From Flavobacteriaceae bacterium (GTDB lineage Bacteria; Bacteroidota; Bacteroidia; Flavobacteriales; Flavobacteriaceae), in NCBI GenBank assembly GCA_024742935.1, contig JANSXN010000015.1, positions 1-48,105 on the forward strand: a DNA stretch of 48,105 nt, in the 5' to 3' direction. Numbering within the stretch: position 1 is the first letter of the stretch; the number at the start of each line of letters is the position of its first letter. The notes beneath the pieces are model-generated. The model ran no database searches, had not been told where the DNA came from, and saw nothing but the letters and a program-made list of their open reading frames with translations. Position numbers and translations under genes: made by a program. Below, piece after piece: positions 26,834 to 36,165 of this stretch.

Positions 26834-28111
26834 TTATTTTTTTAAATCAAAGCCTATATCTTTTCTGAAATTTTTCCTGTCAAAGTTGATTTTTTCAGCA
26901 TTTTGGTAGGATTTTTTTAGCGCTTCTTTCCAGTCATTATCAAGCGTAGTAACGGCAAGTACCCTTCCTCCGTTTGTGACAATTTTTCCATCTTTTTCTG
27001 TGGTTCCTGCGTGAAAAATCAGGGAGCCTTCGGTTGTTTCAAGACCATTTATTTCTTTTCCTTTTTCATAACCTTCAGGGTACCCGCCTGAAACCAGCAT
27101 AACTGTGGTGGCTGCTTTTTTATCAATTTCAAGCATTTCCTTATCAAGACTTTGGTTTGAGGTTGCCCGAAGTAAATTCACTAAATCTGATTTTATGCGA
27201 GGCAATACAACTTCAGTTTCGGGGTCGCCCATTCTCACATTGTATTCAATCACAAAAGGCTCATTTTCCACATTTATCAGACCGATGAATACAAATCCTT
27301 TGTAATTCATTTTTCGTTTTTGAATCCCTGCAATAGTGGGTTTTACAATCTTCTCCTCAATTTTTTGCATCAACACTTCGTCTGCAAACGGTACCGGCGA
27401 GATCGCTCCCATACCCCCTGTATTTAATCCGGTGTCACCTTCTCCAATACGTTTGTAGTCCTTTGCAGTGGGTAATATTTTATAGTTTTTACCGTCTGTA
27501 AGTACAAAAACAGAAAGTTCAATGCCTTTTAAAAATTGTTCAATAACTACGGTTTTGCTGGCTGCTCCAAATTTTTCTTCAACAAGCATAAATTGTAATT
27601 CTGCTTTTGCGTCGTTAGCATTGTCAAGAATTACAACACCTTTGCCTGCGGCGAGACCGTCTGCTTTTAGCACATAAGGAGGGGATGTGCTTTCAATATA
27701 TTGTAAGCCTTTGATGATTTCGCTTTTAGTAAAGCTTTGATAAGTGGCGGTGGGAATGTTGAATTCCTGCATAAATTCTTTAGCAAACTCTTTACTTCCT
27801 TCCAGTTTGGCACCTTCCATTGAAGGGCCTATAATCATCACATTTTTTAACTCATTTTCTGTGTTAAAAAAATCTACGATTCCGTTTACTAGTGGATCTT
27901 CAGGTCCCACAACCACGAGTTCAATTTGTTTTTTAATGACAAAGTCTTTTATTTTTTCAAAATCATTTACTCCTATGGCAACATTTTCAGAAAGTTGGGC
28001 TGTACCTGCATTTCCGGGAGCTGTAAAAAGTTGAGAGCAGTGCGTGCTCTTGGCAATTTGATGAGCAAATGCGTGTTCTCTTCCGCCGGAGCCAAGTATC
28101 AATATGTTCAT
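26834..28111 (-). CDS. purD: Phosphoribosylamine--glycine ligase
   Basis: 425 aa. GAR synthetase joins 5-phosphoribosylamine and glycine with ATP, the second step of purine synthesis. The start is MNILILGSGGREHAFAHQ with the phosphate-binding GSGGREH at residues 7-13. The ATP-grasp domain shows ADGLAAGKGVVI, LKGIELSVFVLTDG and the metal-binding end NVRMGDPETEVVLPRI. It is a single gene with its own promoter, divergent from the CapK-like gene. Confidence 0.97.
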   Translation of the reverse strand: MNILILGSGGREHAFAHQIAKSTHCSQLFTAPGNAGTAQLSENVAIGVNDFEKIKDFVIKKQIELVVVGPEDPLVNGIVDFFNTENELKNVMIIGPSMEGAKLEGSKEFAKEFMQEFNIPTATYQSFTKSEIIKGLQYIESTSPPYVLKADGLAAGKGVVILDNANDAKAELQFMLVEEKFGAASKTVVIEQFLKGIELSVFVLTDGKNYKILPTAKDYKRIGEGDTGLNTGGMGAISPVPFADEVLMQKIEEKIVKPTIAGIQKRKMNYKGFVFIGLINVENEPFVIEYNVRMGDPETEVVLPRIKSDLVNLLRATSNQSLDKEMLEIDKKAATTVMLVSGGYPEGYEKGKEINGLETTEGSLIFHAGTTEKDGKIVTNGGRVLAVTTLDNDWKEALKKSYQNAEKINFDRKNFRKDIGFDLKK

Positions 28112-28142
28112 AAAACTATTTTTAAGGATTGAATTGCGACTT

Positions 28143-28170
28143 CAAAAATAATTGTTTGTAAATTGTCCAA
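28143..28170 (-). promoter_or_regulatory. Promoter of purD
   Basis: On the minus strand TTG (28170-28168) and TATTTTTG (28150-28143) are separated by 17 nt; the purD ATG is at 28111. The promoter lies in the 72-bp gap shared with the divergent CapK-like gene. Confidence 0.55.
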
Positions 28171-28183
28171 CTAATTTTTAGCC

Positions 28184-29497
28184 GTGAATTTATTTGATTT
28201 TACTCTGCGTTTGAAAGGTTTTCCCATCAGGGAAGCCACACGGCATTTAGAGAAGTTACAAAGCTTCTCAAATTCTGATTTTGCTGATTCTATCAATAGA
28301 CATAAAAAGGAAATCGTCGCATTTCATTTGGAAAACAACTCCTTTTATAGCGGGCTGGCAAAAAATGCTTCTATTTCTGACTGGAATTCCTTACCTGTTT
28401 TGACAAAAAATGATTTACAACAGCCTCTTGACAAAAGGCTTTCAAAAGGGTATCTTAAAAAAAGTGTTTATATTAACAAAACCTCGGGCTCTGGGGGACA
28501 TCCTTTTGTATTTGCAAAAGATAAATTTTCTCATGCGCTTACCTGGGCGATGATTAAAAATCGATTTGCTTGGCACGATATTGATTTAAATACCTCACTT
28601 CAGGCACGATTTTATGGGATTCCTTTGGATGTTTTCGGTTATCAAAAAGAGCGGTTAAAAGACCGCCTCAGCAACCGCTACCGCTTTCCCATATTTGATC
28701 TTTCTGACCAAAAACTGGAGGAGTTTTTTAAAAAATTCAAAAAAACTCCCTTTGACTACATAAATGGTTACACCAGTTCGATTGTACTTTTTGCTAAATA
28801 CTTACAGAGAAAAGGAGTTGTTTTAAAAGAAATTTGCCCCACTTTAAAAGTATGTATGGTTACTTCTGAGATGCTTTTTGAAACCGATAAAACTTTACTG
28901 GAGTCTCAATTTGGTGTTCCCGTGGTGAATGAATATGGTGCTTCAGAGCTTGATTTAATTGCATATACAGATACTGAAAATCAATTTATTGTCAATAGCG
29001 AGACCCTTTTTGTTGAAATTTTAGATGAAAGTGACATTCCTGTTCCCAATGGTGAAACGGGAAAAATAGTTATCACTTCATTGTACAACAAGGCGCATCC
29101 TTTCATTAGATATGATATTGGCGACACGGGCTCTTTTTCTGAAAGCAGTACACTTCAAAAACCCATATTAAAAGACCTTATCGGAAGAACAAACGACGTG
29201 GCCCTTCTGCCAAGTGGAAAATCTGTGCCTGGATTGACGTTTTATTATGTTACCAAAAGCATTATCGAGGATGACGGAAATGTAAAAGAGTTTGTGGTGG
29301 TTCAAACACAAAAGAATACGTTTGAAATCAACTATGTTTCAGCGAAAACGCTCTCTCAAAATGAAGAAATAGAAATCCAAAAAGCTATGGAAATCTACTT
29401 GGAAAAAGGTTTAACTCTGATATTAAAACGCGTTGGAACTTTAGACAGAAGCCGGCGGGGAAAATTAAAACAATTTACTTCTTTAATTTTAGATTGA
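28184..29497 (+). CDS. Phenylacetate-CoA ligase/CapK-like adenylate-forming protein
   Basis: 437 aa, ANL superfamily. The phosphate-binding loop is TSGSGGHPF (about 103-111), later motifs are NEYGASELDLIA and YDIGDTGSF with the conserved Asp, and a C-terminal lid domain ends in RRGKLKQF. CapK-type proteins in capsule and polysaccharide loci are believed to activate a carboxylic acid for attachment to a glycan. The start is GTG at 28184; no ATG lies near. It is divergent from purD and converges on the GT2 gene with a 9-nt overlap, so it borders the polysaccharide locus and may belong to it. Confidence 0.8.
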   Translation: MNLFDFTLRLKGFPIREATRHLEKLQSFSNSDFADSINRHKKEIVAFHLENNSFYSGLAKNASISDWNSLPVLTKNDLQQPLDKRLSKGYLKKSVYINKTSGSGGHPFVFAKDKFSHALTWAMIKNRFAWHDIDLNTSLQARFYGIPLDVFGYQKERLKDRLSNRYRFPIFDLSDQKLEEFFKKFKKTPFDYINGYTSSIVLFAKYLQRKGVVLKEICPTLKVCMVTSEMLFETDKTLLESQFGVPVVNEYGASELDLIAYTDTENQFIVNSETLFVEILDESDIPVPNGETGKIVITSLYNKAHPFIRYDIGDTGSFSESSTLQKPILKDLIGRTNDVALLPSGKSVPGLTFYYVTKSIIEDDGNVKEFVVVQTQKNTFEINYVSAKTLSQNEEIEIQKAMEIYLEKGLTLILKRVGTLDRSRRGKLKQFTSLILD

Positions 29498-30262
29498 TTT
29501 CTCTTGCTTTGATTTCACAAAAAAATGTTCCCATAAAAACACGGTCATCATAAACAAACTCTTAAAGGTGCTGAGTCCCAAAACTTTATTATAGACAGCA
29601 TAATTGTACTTTAGCAAAGCTGTTTTGTTTTTGGAAACCGAGTCCTTTCTTAGCCGGTAATAAGCCAATGGCTCTTTGATTCCCAGTGCTTTATTGTCAA
29701 TTTTGAGAGCTGTTAACCACAAGGCCCAGTCTTGTCTTTTTCTGATGACGGGCGCATAAATTTTACCTAAAGCAGTCGCATTATAGATTCCTGTGAGATT
29801 GCCAATATAATTTGATTTGAGTAGTTTTTCAAAACTAAGACTAGAGAGAGCTTCGATTATTTTGGGCTGTAAACTTCCGTCTTCATCCATTAATTGGTAA
29901 CTGGAATAACAAATGTTGCAGTTGTTATTCATCATGAAGTCTAGTTGTTTTTGGAGTTTTTGAGGAAACCATAGGTCGTCTGCGTCGAGAAAAGCAATAT
30001 AGTTTCCGGAGGCCTCTCTAATTCCGAAATTTCTGGTAATTCCTGCTCCTTGATTTTCTGATAGTTGATAAGCTTTGATTCGGGAATCTCTTTCGCGGTA
30101 AGCATTTGCAATTTCAAAGGATGAATCTGTTGAGCAATCATCAACAAGGATAAGTTCCCAGTGAGTATAGCTTTGATTTAAAACAGATTGGATTGTTTCT
30201 TCCAAGAATAAAGCCGCATTATAAACCGGTGTGATAACTGAAACAAGTGGGCTTGTTCCCAT
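29489..30262 (-). CDS. Glycosyltransferase family 2 protein
   Basis: 257 aa from the ATG at 30262, which lies one base before the stop of the sugar transferase gene. The nucleotide-sugar site is VSVITPVYNAALFLEETI, followed by ELILVDDCSTDSS and the DxD motif in FLDADD (about 90), which binds the metal and the donor. It is a single GT-A domain without membrane helices, acting on the cytoplasmic side on a lipid-linked acceptor. The longer frame to 30316 would overlap the upstream gene and adds no conserved sequence. Confidence 0.88.
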   Translation of the reverse strand: MGTSPLVSVITPVYNAALFLEETIQSVLNQSYTHWELILVDDCSTDSSFEIANAYRERDSRIKAYQLSENQGAGITRNFGIREASGNYIAFLDADDLWFPQKLQKQLDFMMNNNCNICYSSYQLMDEDGSLQPKIIEALSSLSFEKLLKSNYIGNLTGIYNATALGKIYAPVIRKRQDWALWLTALKIDNKALGIKEPLAYYRLRKDSVSKNKTALLKYNYAVYNKVLGLSTFKSLFMMTVFLWEHFFVKSKQEKSI

Positions 30263-30263
30263 T

Positions 30264-31619
30264 TTAATAGGCTTTATCTTCTCCTTTGAGAGCATTATAA
30301 ACGGTCTGGAAAACAATTTTTAAATCCAGTAACAACGACCAGTTTTCAAGATAAAAAATATCGAGTCGCACGCGGTTAATGATGTCGTCGTCTGTTTCTA
30401 CTTCACCCCGATAACCACTCACTTGTGCCAAACCTGTTATACCGGGCTTTATAAAGTGGCGCACCATAAACTTGTCTATGCGCTCTGCATACATATGGGT
30501 ATGGCTTACCATGTGAGGTCGCGGGCCTACAACAGACATATCTCCTTTAAGGACATTAATAAATTGTGGTAGTTCATCAATACTCGTTTTGCGAAGAAAT
30601 TTTCCCATTTTTGTGATGCGCTGATCTCCTTTAGTTACCTGATATAAATCTGCCACCGGATTGGGTTTCATAGAACGGAATTTATAACAATAAAACTCTT
30701 CATAGTCTAAGCCATTGCGCTTTTGTTTGAAAAATACCGGCCCTTTAGAATCGAGTTTTATTAAGATGGCCAAAATGGGTGTAAGCCAAGACAAGACACC
30801 AAGAATGACAAAAAGTGAAACAAAAATATCAAAAACACGTTTTATAAATAGATTTAAAGGCTCTTGAATGGGTATTTTTCTAAGGGATAGTATGGGTAAG
30901 TAGCCGTAATAATCAAATTCCAGCTTTTTTGTATAAATCTCTTTATTATCTGGTAAAAACTTTAAAATTTTAAGGTTGTTGTCTGCAAAATCAATAAGCA
31001 TTAAAATCTCTTTATTAGTAAGTTCAGCTACAGAACTATATATTTCATCCACTTCATTTTTTTGAATATATTCAAAACAGTCTTCTATTTCTACTTTTTG
31101 ATTGCCTCTAAGATCAAAGGATTTTTGCAATTGGTATCCATACTCCGGGTTATCTTTAAAAAATTTTTCCAGCTGTTCTGTTTTTTTGTTTTTACCAATA
31201 ATAACCGTATTTCTGTAATTACCTCCCAAAACAGTTCTGTACTTTTTAAGCAAATAATAAATTGTTAGCTTAAAAACTGAAATCAATAGGAAAGTGAAAA
31301 GGACATATTTAAAAACTGTATTGTAGTGAATACTCATTTCATTATAAAACCCAAAAAAAGCAAAGACGACCAGTATAAACAATACCATTTGTTTACCCAA
31401 CAGATTGAATATTTTTACAACCTGGGTGAAGCGGTAAATTTCATAAAAATTTGATTTTATAGAAACAAAAATCCAGACTGCAGAAATAAAAATTAAAAAA
31501 TTGAAATTAATTTCTTTATTAAAAAAAAGGAAGTAAGCAATTGCCTGAATCACTAATAGGTCAATTGCATATGAAATAGGCCTTAAAAGCCCTGAATATC
31601 TTCCCCTTTTAAATAACAT
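30264..31619 (-). CDS. Polyprenyl glycosylphosphotransferase (WbaP/WcaJ-type)
   Basis: 451 aa. Four or five N-terminal membrane helices (31-110), a nucleotide-binding-like middle part ([14 protein letters not shown]), one further membrane helix ([15 protein letters not shown]) and the catalytic Bac_transf domain with [40 protein letters not shown] and [12 protein letters not shown]. It transfers a sugar-1-phosphate to undecaprenyl phosphate and so starts the repeat unit. It directly abuts the uxs gene (no gap) and precedes the GT2 gene by one base, so it lies in the same transcript. The donor sugar is not evident. Confidence 0.93.
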   Translation of the reverse strand: MLFKRGRYSGLLRPISYAIDLLVIQAIAYFLFFNKEINFNFLIFISAVWIFVSIKSNFYEIYRFTQVVKIFNLLGKQMVLFILVVFAFFGFYNEMSIHYNTVFKYVLFTFLLISVFKLTIYYLLKKYRTVLGGNYRNTVIIGKNKKTEQLEKFFKDNPEYGYQLQKSFDLRGNQKVEIEDCFEYIQKNEVDEIYSSVAELTNKEILMLIDFADNNLKILKFLPDNKEIYTKKLEFDYYGYLPILSLRKIPIQEPLNLFIKRVFDIFVSLFVILGVLSWLTPILAILIKLDSKGPVFFKQKRNGLDYEEFYCYKFRSMKPNPVADLYQVTKGDQRITKMGKFLRKTSIDELPQFINVLKGDMSVVGPRPHMVSHTHMYAERIDKFMVRHFIKPGITGLAQVSGYRGEVETDDDIINRVRLDIFYLENWSLLLDLKIVFQTVYNALKGEDKAY

Positions 31620-32645
31620 TTATTTTCTTATGTGTTTAGAAAAATCTTTGTGTTCGCTTTTCTCCAGTTCCTCTTTGGAAAGTCCTTTAAAAAAGTCATA
31701 AGTGATTTTCATTCCTTTTTCTCTGGAAACTTTGGGTTCCCATCTCAGTATTTTCTTTGCTCTGGAAATATCGGGTTGTCTTTGCATAGGGTCGTCCTCG
31801 GGCAAGGGCTTAAAAATGATTTTTTGGTTAGTGCCTGTTAATTTTATAATTTCCTGAGCAAATTCAAGTATTGTAATCTCATCTGGGTTTCCAATATTTA
31901 CAGGATCTGAATAATCACTTAATAACAGCCTGTAAAGTCCCTCCACCTGATCATCAACATAGCAGAAAGAACGCGTTTGACTTCCATCGCCAAAAACAGT
32001 TAGGTCTTCTCCACGTAATGCCTGTCCAATAAACGCCGGAATAACTCTTCCGTCATTGAGTCGCATTCTGGGCCCATACGTATTGAAAATTCTGGCGATT
32101 CGGGTTTCAAGCCCGTGGTAACGATGGTAAGCCATTGTGATGGATTCCTGAAAGCGCTTAGCTTCGTCATAGACACCTCTGGGGCCAATGGTGTTTACAT
32201 TTCCATAATACTCTTCCGTTTGTGGATGAACTTCGGGGTCACCATAAACTTCAGATGTGGAGGCTATAAGGATTCTTGCATTTTTTTCTTTGGCTAAGCC
32301 TAAAAGATTATGAGTGCCCAGGGACCCTACTTTTAGGGTTTGGATTGGGATTTTTAAATAATCGATAGGGCTGGCAGGTGAAGCAAAATGCATTATATAG
32401 TCCAGATTTCCAGGAACGTGAACAAAAGTGGTTATATCGTGATGGTAAAATTCAAACTCGGGTAACATAAAAAGGTGCTGAATATTTTTTAAATCACCGG
32501 TAATGAGGTTATCCATACCAATGACACGATACCCTTCTTTAAGAAACCTATCACATAAATGAGAGCCCAGAAAACCGGCTGCTCCGGTTATTAACACATT
32601 TCCGCGATGTTGGCAATCTTCTTTTATTAAAGTATTTTTGTTCAT
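31620..32645 (-). CDS. uxs: UDP-glucuronate decarboxylase (UDP-xylose synthase)
   Basis: 341 aa from the ATG at 32645. Extended short-chain dehydrogenase/reductase: NAD-binding [19 protein letters not shown], catalytic YxxxK as YDEAK with the Ser/Thr in [10 protein letters not shown]. The segment [19 protein letters not shown] is diagnostic for UDP-glucuronate decarboxylase rather than for epimerases, and [14 protein letters not shown] supports this. It converts UDP-glucuronate to UDP-xylose with release of CO2. The ugd gene lies immediately upstream in the transcript and supplies the substrate. The longer frame to 32684 lacks a good start. Confidence 0.9.
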   Translation of the reverse strand: MNKNTLIKEDCQHRGNVLITGAAGFLGSHLCDRFLKEGYRVIGMDNLITGDLKNIQHLFMLPEFEFYHHDITTFVHVPGNLDYIMHFASPASPIDYLKIPIQTLKVGSLGTHNLLGLAKEKNARILIASTSEVYGDPEVHPQTEEYYGNVNTIGPRGVYDEAKRFQESITMAYHRYHGLETRIARIFNTYGPRMRLNDGRVIPAFIGQALRGEDLTVFGDGSQTRSFCYVDDQVEGLYRLLLSDYSDPVNIGNPDEITILEFAQEIIKLTGTNQKIIFKPLPEDDPMQRQPDISRAKKILRWEPKVSREKGMKITYDFFKGLSKEELEKSEHKDFSKHIRK

Positions 32646-32746
32646 ACTATTTTTAATTTTATACAGGGTCACACTAAAAAACACAAGACTTTTTAAGTAT
32701 TGAGATTATCAACATTAAACCTTTTGGTTTCGAGCTTTTAAAGGTA

Positions 32747-34045
32747 TTAGCGCCCTATTGAAAAATACTCATAGCCAAGTTCTTTAATTTCATTGACCTC
32801 GTAAAGATTTCTACCATCAAAAATCACTGGATTTTTAAGTAAAGATTTTATTTTTTTAAAGTCAGGTGTTCTGAAAATACTCCATTCAGTACAGATTACC
32901 AAAGCATCAGCTCCTTCTAGGGGTTTATACATAGATGCAGCAAATTCAATTTGGTTGCCTAGTTTGTTTTGAACATTGGACATGGCTTCCGGGTCAAAAG
33001 CAACGACAGAAGCCCCTTTTTCAAGAAGAGCTTCTATAATATCCAGTGAGGGTGCTTCTCTAATATCATCGGTTTCAGGCTTAAAGGCCAGCCCCCAAAT
33101 CGCTATTTTTTTTCCTTCCAGGTTTCCGTCAAAATAAGTTTCTATTCTTGGAATTAGGATGGTTTTTTGTTTTTTGTTTACCTCAAGAACTGAATTTAAA
33201 ATTTTAAATTCAAAGTTTTCATCTTTTCCTGATTTGTAAAGTGCTTTTACATCTTTAGGAAAACAAGAACCGCCATACCCAATCCCCGGAAAAAGAAATC
33301 GTTTTCCGATTCTGGAATCGGTTCCCATGCCTATTCGCACTTTATCTACGTCTGCGCCTACAAGTTCACAGTAATTGGCGATCTCATTCATAAAAGTGAT
33401 TTTTGTGGCTAAAAAGGCATTGGAAGCATATTTAGTCAATTCAGCAGAGCGTTCATCCATAATGATAATGGGATTTCCAGAGCGCACAAACGGGCTGTAA
33501 AGTTTTTTCATTAATGAAGTGGCTCGATCACTGCTTGAGCCTACTACAATTCGTTCGGGCTTTAGGAAATCGTCAACGGCAAAACCTTCTCTAAGAAATT
33601 CTGGGTTTGAGACCACATCAAATTCGCTTTTTGCATTTTTGGAAATGGCGGCTTTTACTTTGTCTGAGGTTCCAACGGGAACGGTACTTTTATCAACGAT
33701 TACTTTGTATGAAGTGATTTTTTTGCCAATTTCATCAGCTACGCCAAGGACATATTTTAAATCAGCTGAGCCGTCTTCATCTTCTGGAGTGGGGAGTGCC
33801 AGAAAGATAATTTCGCCGTGAGCCAACCCTTCATCAAGTGAAGTTGTAAAGCTTAACCTTCCGGCTTTGATATTTCGTTCAAAAAGCACGTCGAGGTGAG
33901 GTTCATAAATGGGGACCTCTCCGTTTTTCATGCGTTGTACTTTGGCTGCATCTATATCGACACACACCACTTCGTTTCCGGTTTCTGCCAGGCAAGTACC
34001 TGTTACAAGGCCTACGTAGCCTGTTCCTATGACTGCTATTTTCAT
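32747..34045 (-). CDS. ugd: UDP-glucose 6-dehydrogenase
   Basis: 432 aa from the ATG at 34045 (an ATG two codons upstream, 34051, is equally possible). MKIAVIGTGYVGLVTGTCLA is the NAD-binding site; the catalytic Cys is in FPGIGYGGSCFPKDVKAL. WGLAFKPETDDIREAPS marks the UDP-binding domain. It oxidises UDP-glucose twice to UDP-glucuronate. Together with uxs it gives UDP-xylose. A CCCC/GGGG hairpin lies just before the start codon. Confidence 0.92.
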   Translation of the reverse strand: MKIAVIGTGYVGLVTGTCLAETGNEVVCVDIDAAKVQRMKNGEVPIYEPHLDVLFERNIKAGRLSFTTSLDEGLAHGEIIFLALPTPEDEDGSADLKYVLGVADEIGKKITSYKVIVDKSTVPVGTSDKVKAAISKNAKSEFDVVSNPEFLREGFAVDDFLKPERIVVGSSSDRATSLMKKLYSPFVRSGNPIIIMDERSAELTKYASNAFLATKITFMNEIANYCELVGADVDKVRIGMGTDSRIGKRFLFPGIGYGGSCFPKDVKALYKSGKDENFEFKILNSVLEVNKKQKTILIPRIETYFDGNLEGKKIAIWGLAFKPETDDIREAPSLDIIEALLEKGASVVAFDPEAMSNVQNKLGNQIEFAASMYKPLEGADALVICTEWSIFRTPDFKKIKSLLKNPVIFDGRNLYEVNEIKELGYEYFSIGR

Positions 34046-34059
34046 ATCCATATACCCGT

Positions 34060-34077
34060 CCCCAAATTTGGTTGGGG
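34060..34077. repeat. Hairpin in the ugd leader
   Basis: CCCCAA (34060-34065) pairs with TTGGGG (34072-34077), loop of six. On the transcribed strand it ends about 9 nt before the first possible ATG of ugd, where it might affect translation. The gap 34052-34202 also holds a short heptamer run (34113-34126). Confidence 0.5.
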
Positions 34078-34202
34078 AGGTATCTCGTTATTTAAATTTC
34101 CGATTATCATCAAAGTCTTAAGAGTTAGCTAACTGTTTTTAACCACAAAGGACACAAAGTGAACAAAGATGTTTAAAAATATATATTCGGAAAAATTGGT
34201 TA

Positions 34203-34943
34203 TTATTTTTTGAATTTTTCTTTAAGCACCAAAAATAAGAATTTTGTATTGCCCAAGAGGTATCTTTTCCACATTCTTTTGGGTTCTTGAAGGAAACGAT
34301 AGAACCACTCCATTCCAATTTTTTGCATCCAGAGGGGAGCGCGTTTGGTTTTTCCGGCAAAGACGTCAAAGCTTCCACCTACGCCCATGATGAAGTTTAC
34401 ACTTGAAAGTGCTAATTTATATTTATGAAGAAAGTTTTCTTTTTTAGGAGAAGTAATGGCGACAAAAAGCATTTGCGCACCAGAATTGACAATATCTTTT
34501 ACAATATCACACTCTTCTTCTTCTGTAAAATATCCGTTGCGGAAGCCTGCAAGTAGTTCCGGGCTGTATTGTTTTGAGTAAATGGACGCCAATTTTGAAA
34601 CTACTTCTTCTTTTGCGCCGAGCAGATAAATTTTATAGTTTTTTTTGTGAGCCAAATCTACCAGACTTGCCATTAAATCAATCCCGGCCACACGTTCTTT
34701 TAAAGGCACGCCTAGAAATTTTGACGCCCAGACCACCGCCTGACCGTCTGCATTGATGATGTCTGCACTATTAACGCTCTCTCTAAGTTCGTTGTCTTTT
34801 TGAAGGGTGACCAGTTTACCGGCATTCACCACCATATGGTGCAATTGCTTGTTTTCTGCAATGGCTTGCTCCACCAATGCCAACGTATCCTGCATGGAGA
34901 GGTTGTGAATGTTGGTTTTTAATAAACTGATTTTAGGGCTCAT
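34203..34943 (-). CDS. WecG/TagA/CpsF family glycosyltransferase
   Basis: 246 aa, GT26. Typical motifs: VNAGKLVTLQKDNELR, INADGQAVVWASKFLGVPLK, ERVAGIDLM and LFVAITSPKKENFLHKYK. Members transfer N-acetylmannosamine or N-acetylmannosaminuronic acid to a lipid-linked GlcNAc (WecG uses ManNAcA, TagA uses ManNAc). Because WecB and WecC of this locus make UDP-ManNAcA, a WecG-like reaction is the best guess. It has its own gap of 73 nt upstream with a hairpin close to the start codon. Confidence 0.9.
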   Translation of the reverse strand: MSPKISLLKTNIHNLSMQDTLALVEQAIAENKQLHHMVVNAGKLVTLQKDNELRESVNSADIINADGQAVVWASKFLGVPLKERVAGIDLMASLVDLAHKKNYKIYLLGAKEEVVSKLASIYSKQYSPELLAGFRNGYFTEEEECDIVKDIVNSGAQMLFVAITSPKKENFLHKYKLALSSVNFIMGVGGSFDVFAGKTKRAPLWMQKIGMEWFYRFLQEPKRMWKRYLLGNTKFLFLVLKEKFKK

Positions 34944-34947
34944 AATG

Positions 34948-34962
34948 CCAAGTAAAACTTGG
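34948..34962. promoter_or_regulatory. Hairpin upstream of the WecG-like gene
   Basis: CCAAGT (34948-34953) pairs with ACTTGG (34957-34962) around a 3-nt loop. On the minus strand the stem ends 4 nt before the ATG, so it would cover any ribosome-binding site. Confidence 0.4.
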
Positions 34963-35016
34963 TGGTAAAATTAATTGTATTTATGTAGATAAAAAATTAA
35001 TTGCCCATAAAGTATT

Positions 35017-36165
35017 TTAAGTGTCTTCTTTATTACTTTCTTCAAGTTTAAGTTTTAAAACCATCAGGAACATGGCTACAAATGAGTACGCAAAGAAATT
35101 GCCCGCTAATAAAACTATAAATGCTAAAAAGGCAATAAAAAAGATTCCGGTTCTACTAAGCTTGAATGGTAAAAACAATTTATAAAAGATAAATAAGTAA
35201 AAAGCTCCTCCAAGTAGTCCCCAAAAAAAGAATACATCAATAAACTCCATTTGCGAGCGCAGGTCAAAGTCAGAAACGCCGCCAAATAAATAATTTACCC
35301 AACTCCAGTTTTCCTGAATGTAGGGCAGGGTTCTTTCCAGAAACAGCTCATCTCGATAAGACAACAGCGCTGAAATCAAACCGTCTGATTGCCTGATGGA
35401 ATTAAATATACCGTAATGGAAAAAGAAATAATAGGCTGCCGCAAGCGATACAATCGCGCCAAGAGAGAGAATTGTTTTCTTATGGGGGATCTTTGCCGCA
35501 ACAACAATATATGCCAAAGTAAGCGCCATTGCCAGGTACACCGCTTTTGTGCCAATAAAAAAACAAGAGATAAAGATTAGTATAAACTTCCAGTTTTTAA
35601 AAACCTTGTCCTTATAACTCAAAAGAAAGTATAACAGGGTAATGATGTATGCATAACTGCCATTAGAAACGGCTGCAAACATGCCATTAAAACCAAATCT
35701 ATCTCCCTGGTAAGTATTGAAAAGTTTTATAGAAAAGATAACACCAATGAATATCAAAATTGAGTTAAACACAATTAGTCCTTCAAAGGTTGAAAAAAAT
35801 ATTGGAGTCAATTTATTTTTTAGAGTCCTTTTATTAAGATAAGCAAAGAGCAAAAGTGGAAAGAAAAATTTAAAAAAAGTTAAAAGAGCATTATTGGTAA
35901 AAGAAGTATCTAAAAAAACCTGACCAATTGAAAAAGCAAGACAAAGACTTGTGGCTATTAAAATGAATTTATAGTCTTTAATTACTATTTGATAGATTAA
36001 AAACCCTAATAAGACTGCGGCTTTTATATATTGAGAAAACTTAAAATCTCTAAAGTAATAATAGGATAATTTATCTGAAATTTCCAAACCTAAAAAAAGC
36101 AACAACAGTAAAATCAAACTTACTGTTAGTGTATTTGTTTTAATATCTAAGCCCGGGATATTCAA
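35017..36165 (-). CDS. Multi-pass membrane protein, candidate Wzy-like polymerase
   Basis: 382 aa, about 10 transmembrane helices. It has the general plan of O-antigen polymerases: hydrophobic helices, a central segment with NGSYAYIITLLYFLLSYKDK and FIGTKAVYLAMALTLAYIVV, and a large loop with RDELFLERTLPYIQENWSW before the last helices. No signature is strong enough to call the family with certainty. The start is TTG at 36165, overlapping the stop of the GT4 gene in a TTGA arrangement, so the gene is the last of a coupled string. It could be the Wzy of the locus. Confidence 0.55.
   Translation of the reverse strand: MNIPGLDIKTNTLTVSLILLLLLFLGLEISDKLSYYYFRDFKFSQYIKAAVLLGFLIYQIVIKDYKFILIATSLCLAFSIGQVFLDTSFTNNALLTFFKFFFPLLLFAYLNKRTLKNKLTPIFFSTFEGLIVFNSILIFIGVIFSIKLFNTYQGDRFGFNGMFAAVSNGSYAYIITLLYFLLSYKDKVFKNWKFILIFISCFFIGTKAVYLAMALTLAYIVVAAKIPHKKTILSLGAIVSLAAAYYFFFHYGIFNSIRQSDGLISALLSYRDELFLERTLPYIQENWSWVNYLFGGVSDFDLRSQMEFIDVFFFWGLLGGAFYLFIFYKLFLPFKLSRTGIFFIAFLAFIVLLAGNFFAYSFVAMFLMVLKLKLEESNKEDT

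Noticed and set aside
30263-30316. Longer start of the GT2 gene
   Set aside because: It would overlap the sugar transferase gene; the conserved GT2 start follows the ATG at 30262.
32717-32730. AAACC/GGTTT hairpin after ugd as a terminator
   Set aside because: Only five pairs and no T-run on the transcribed strand; uxs follows in the same direction.
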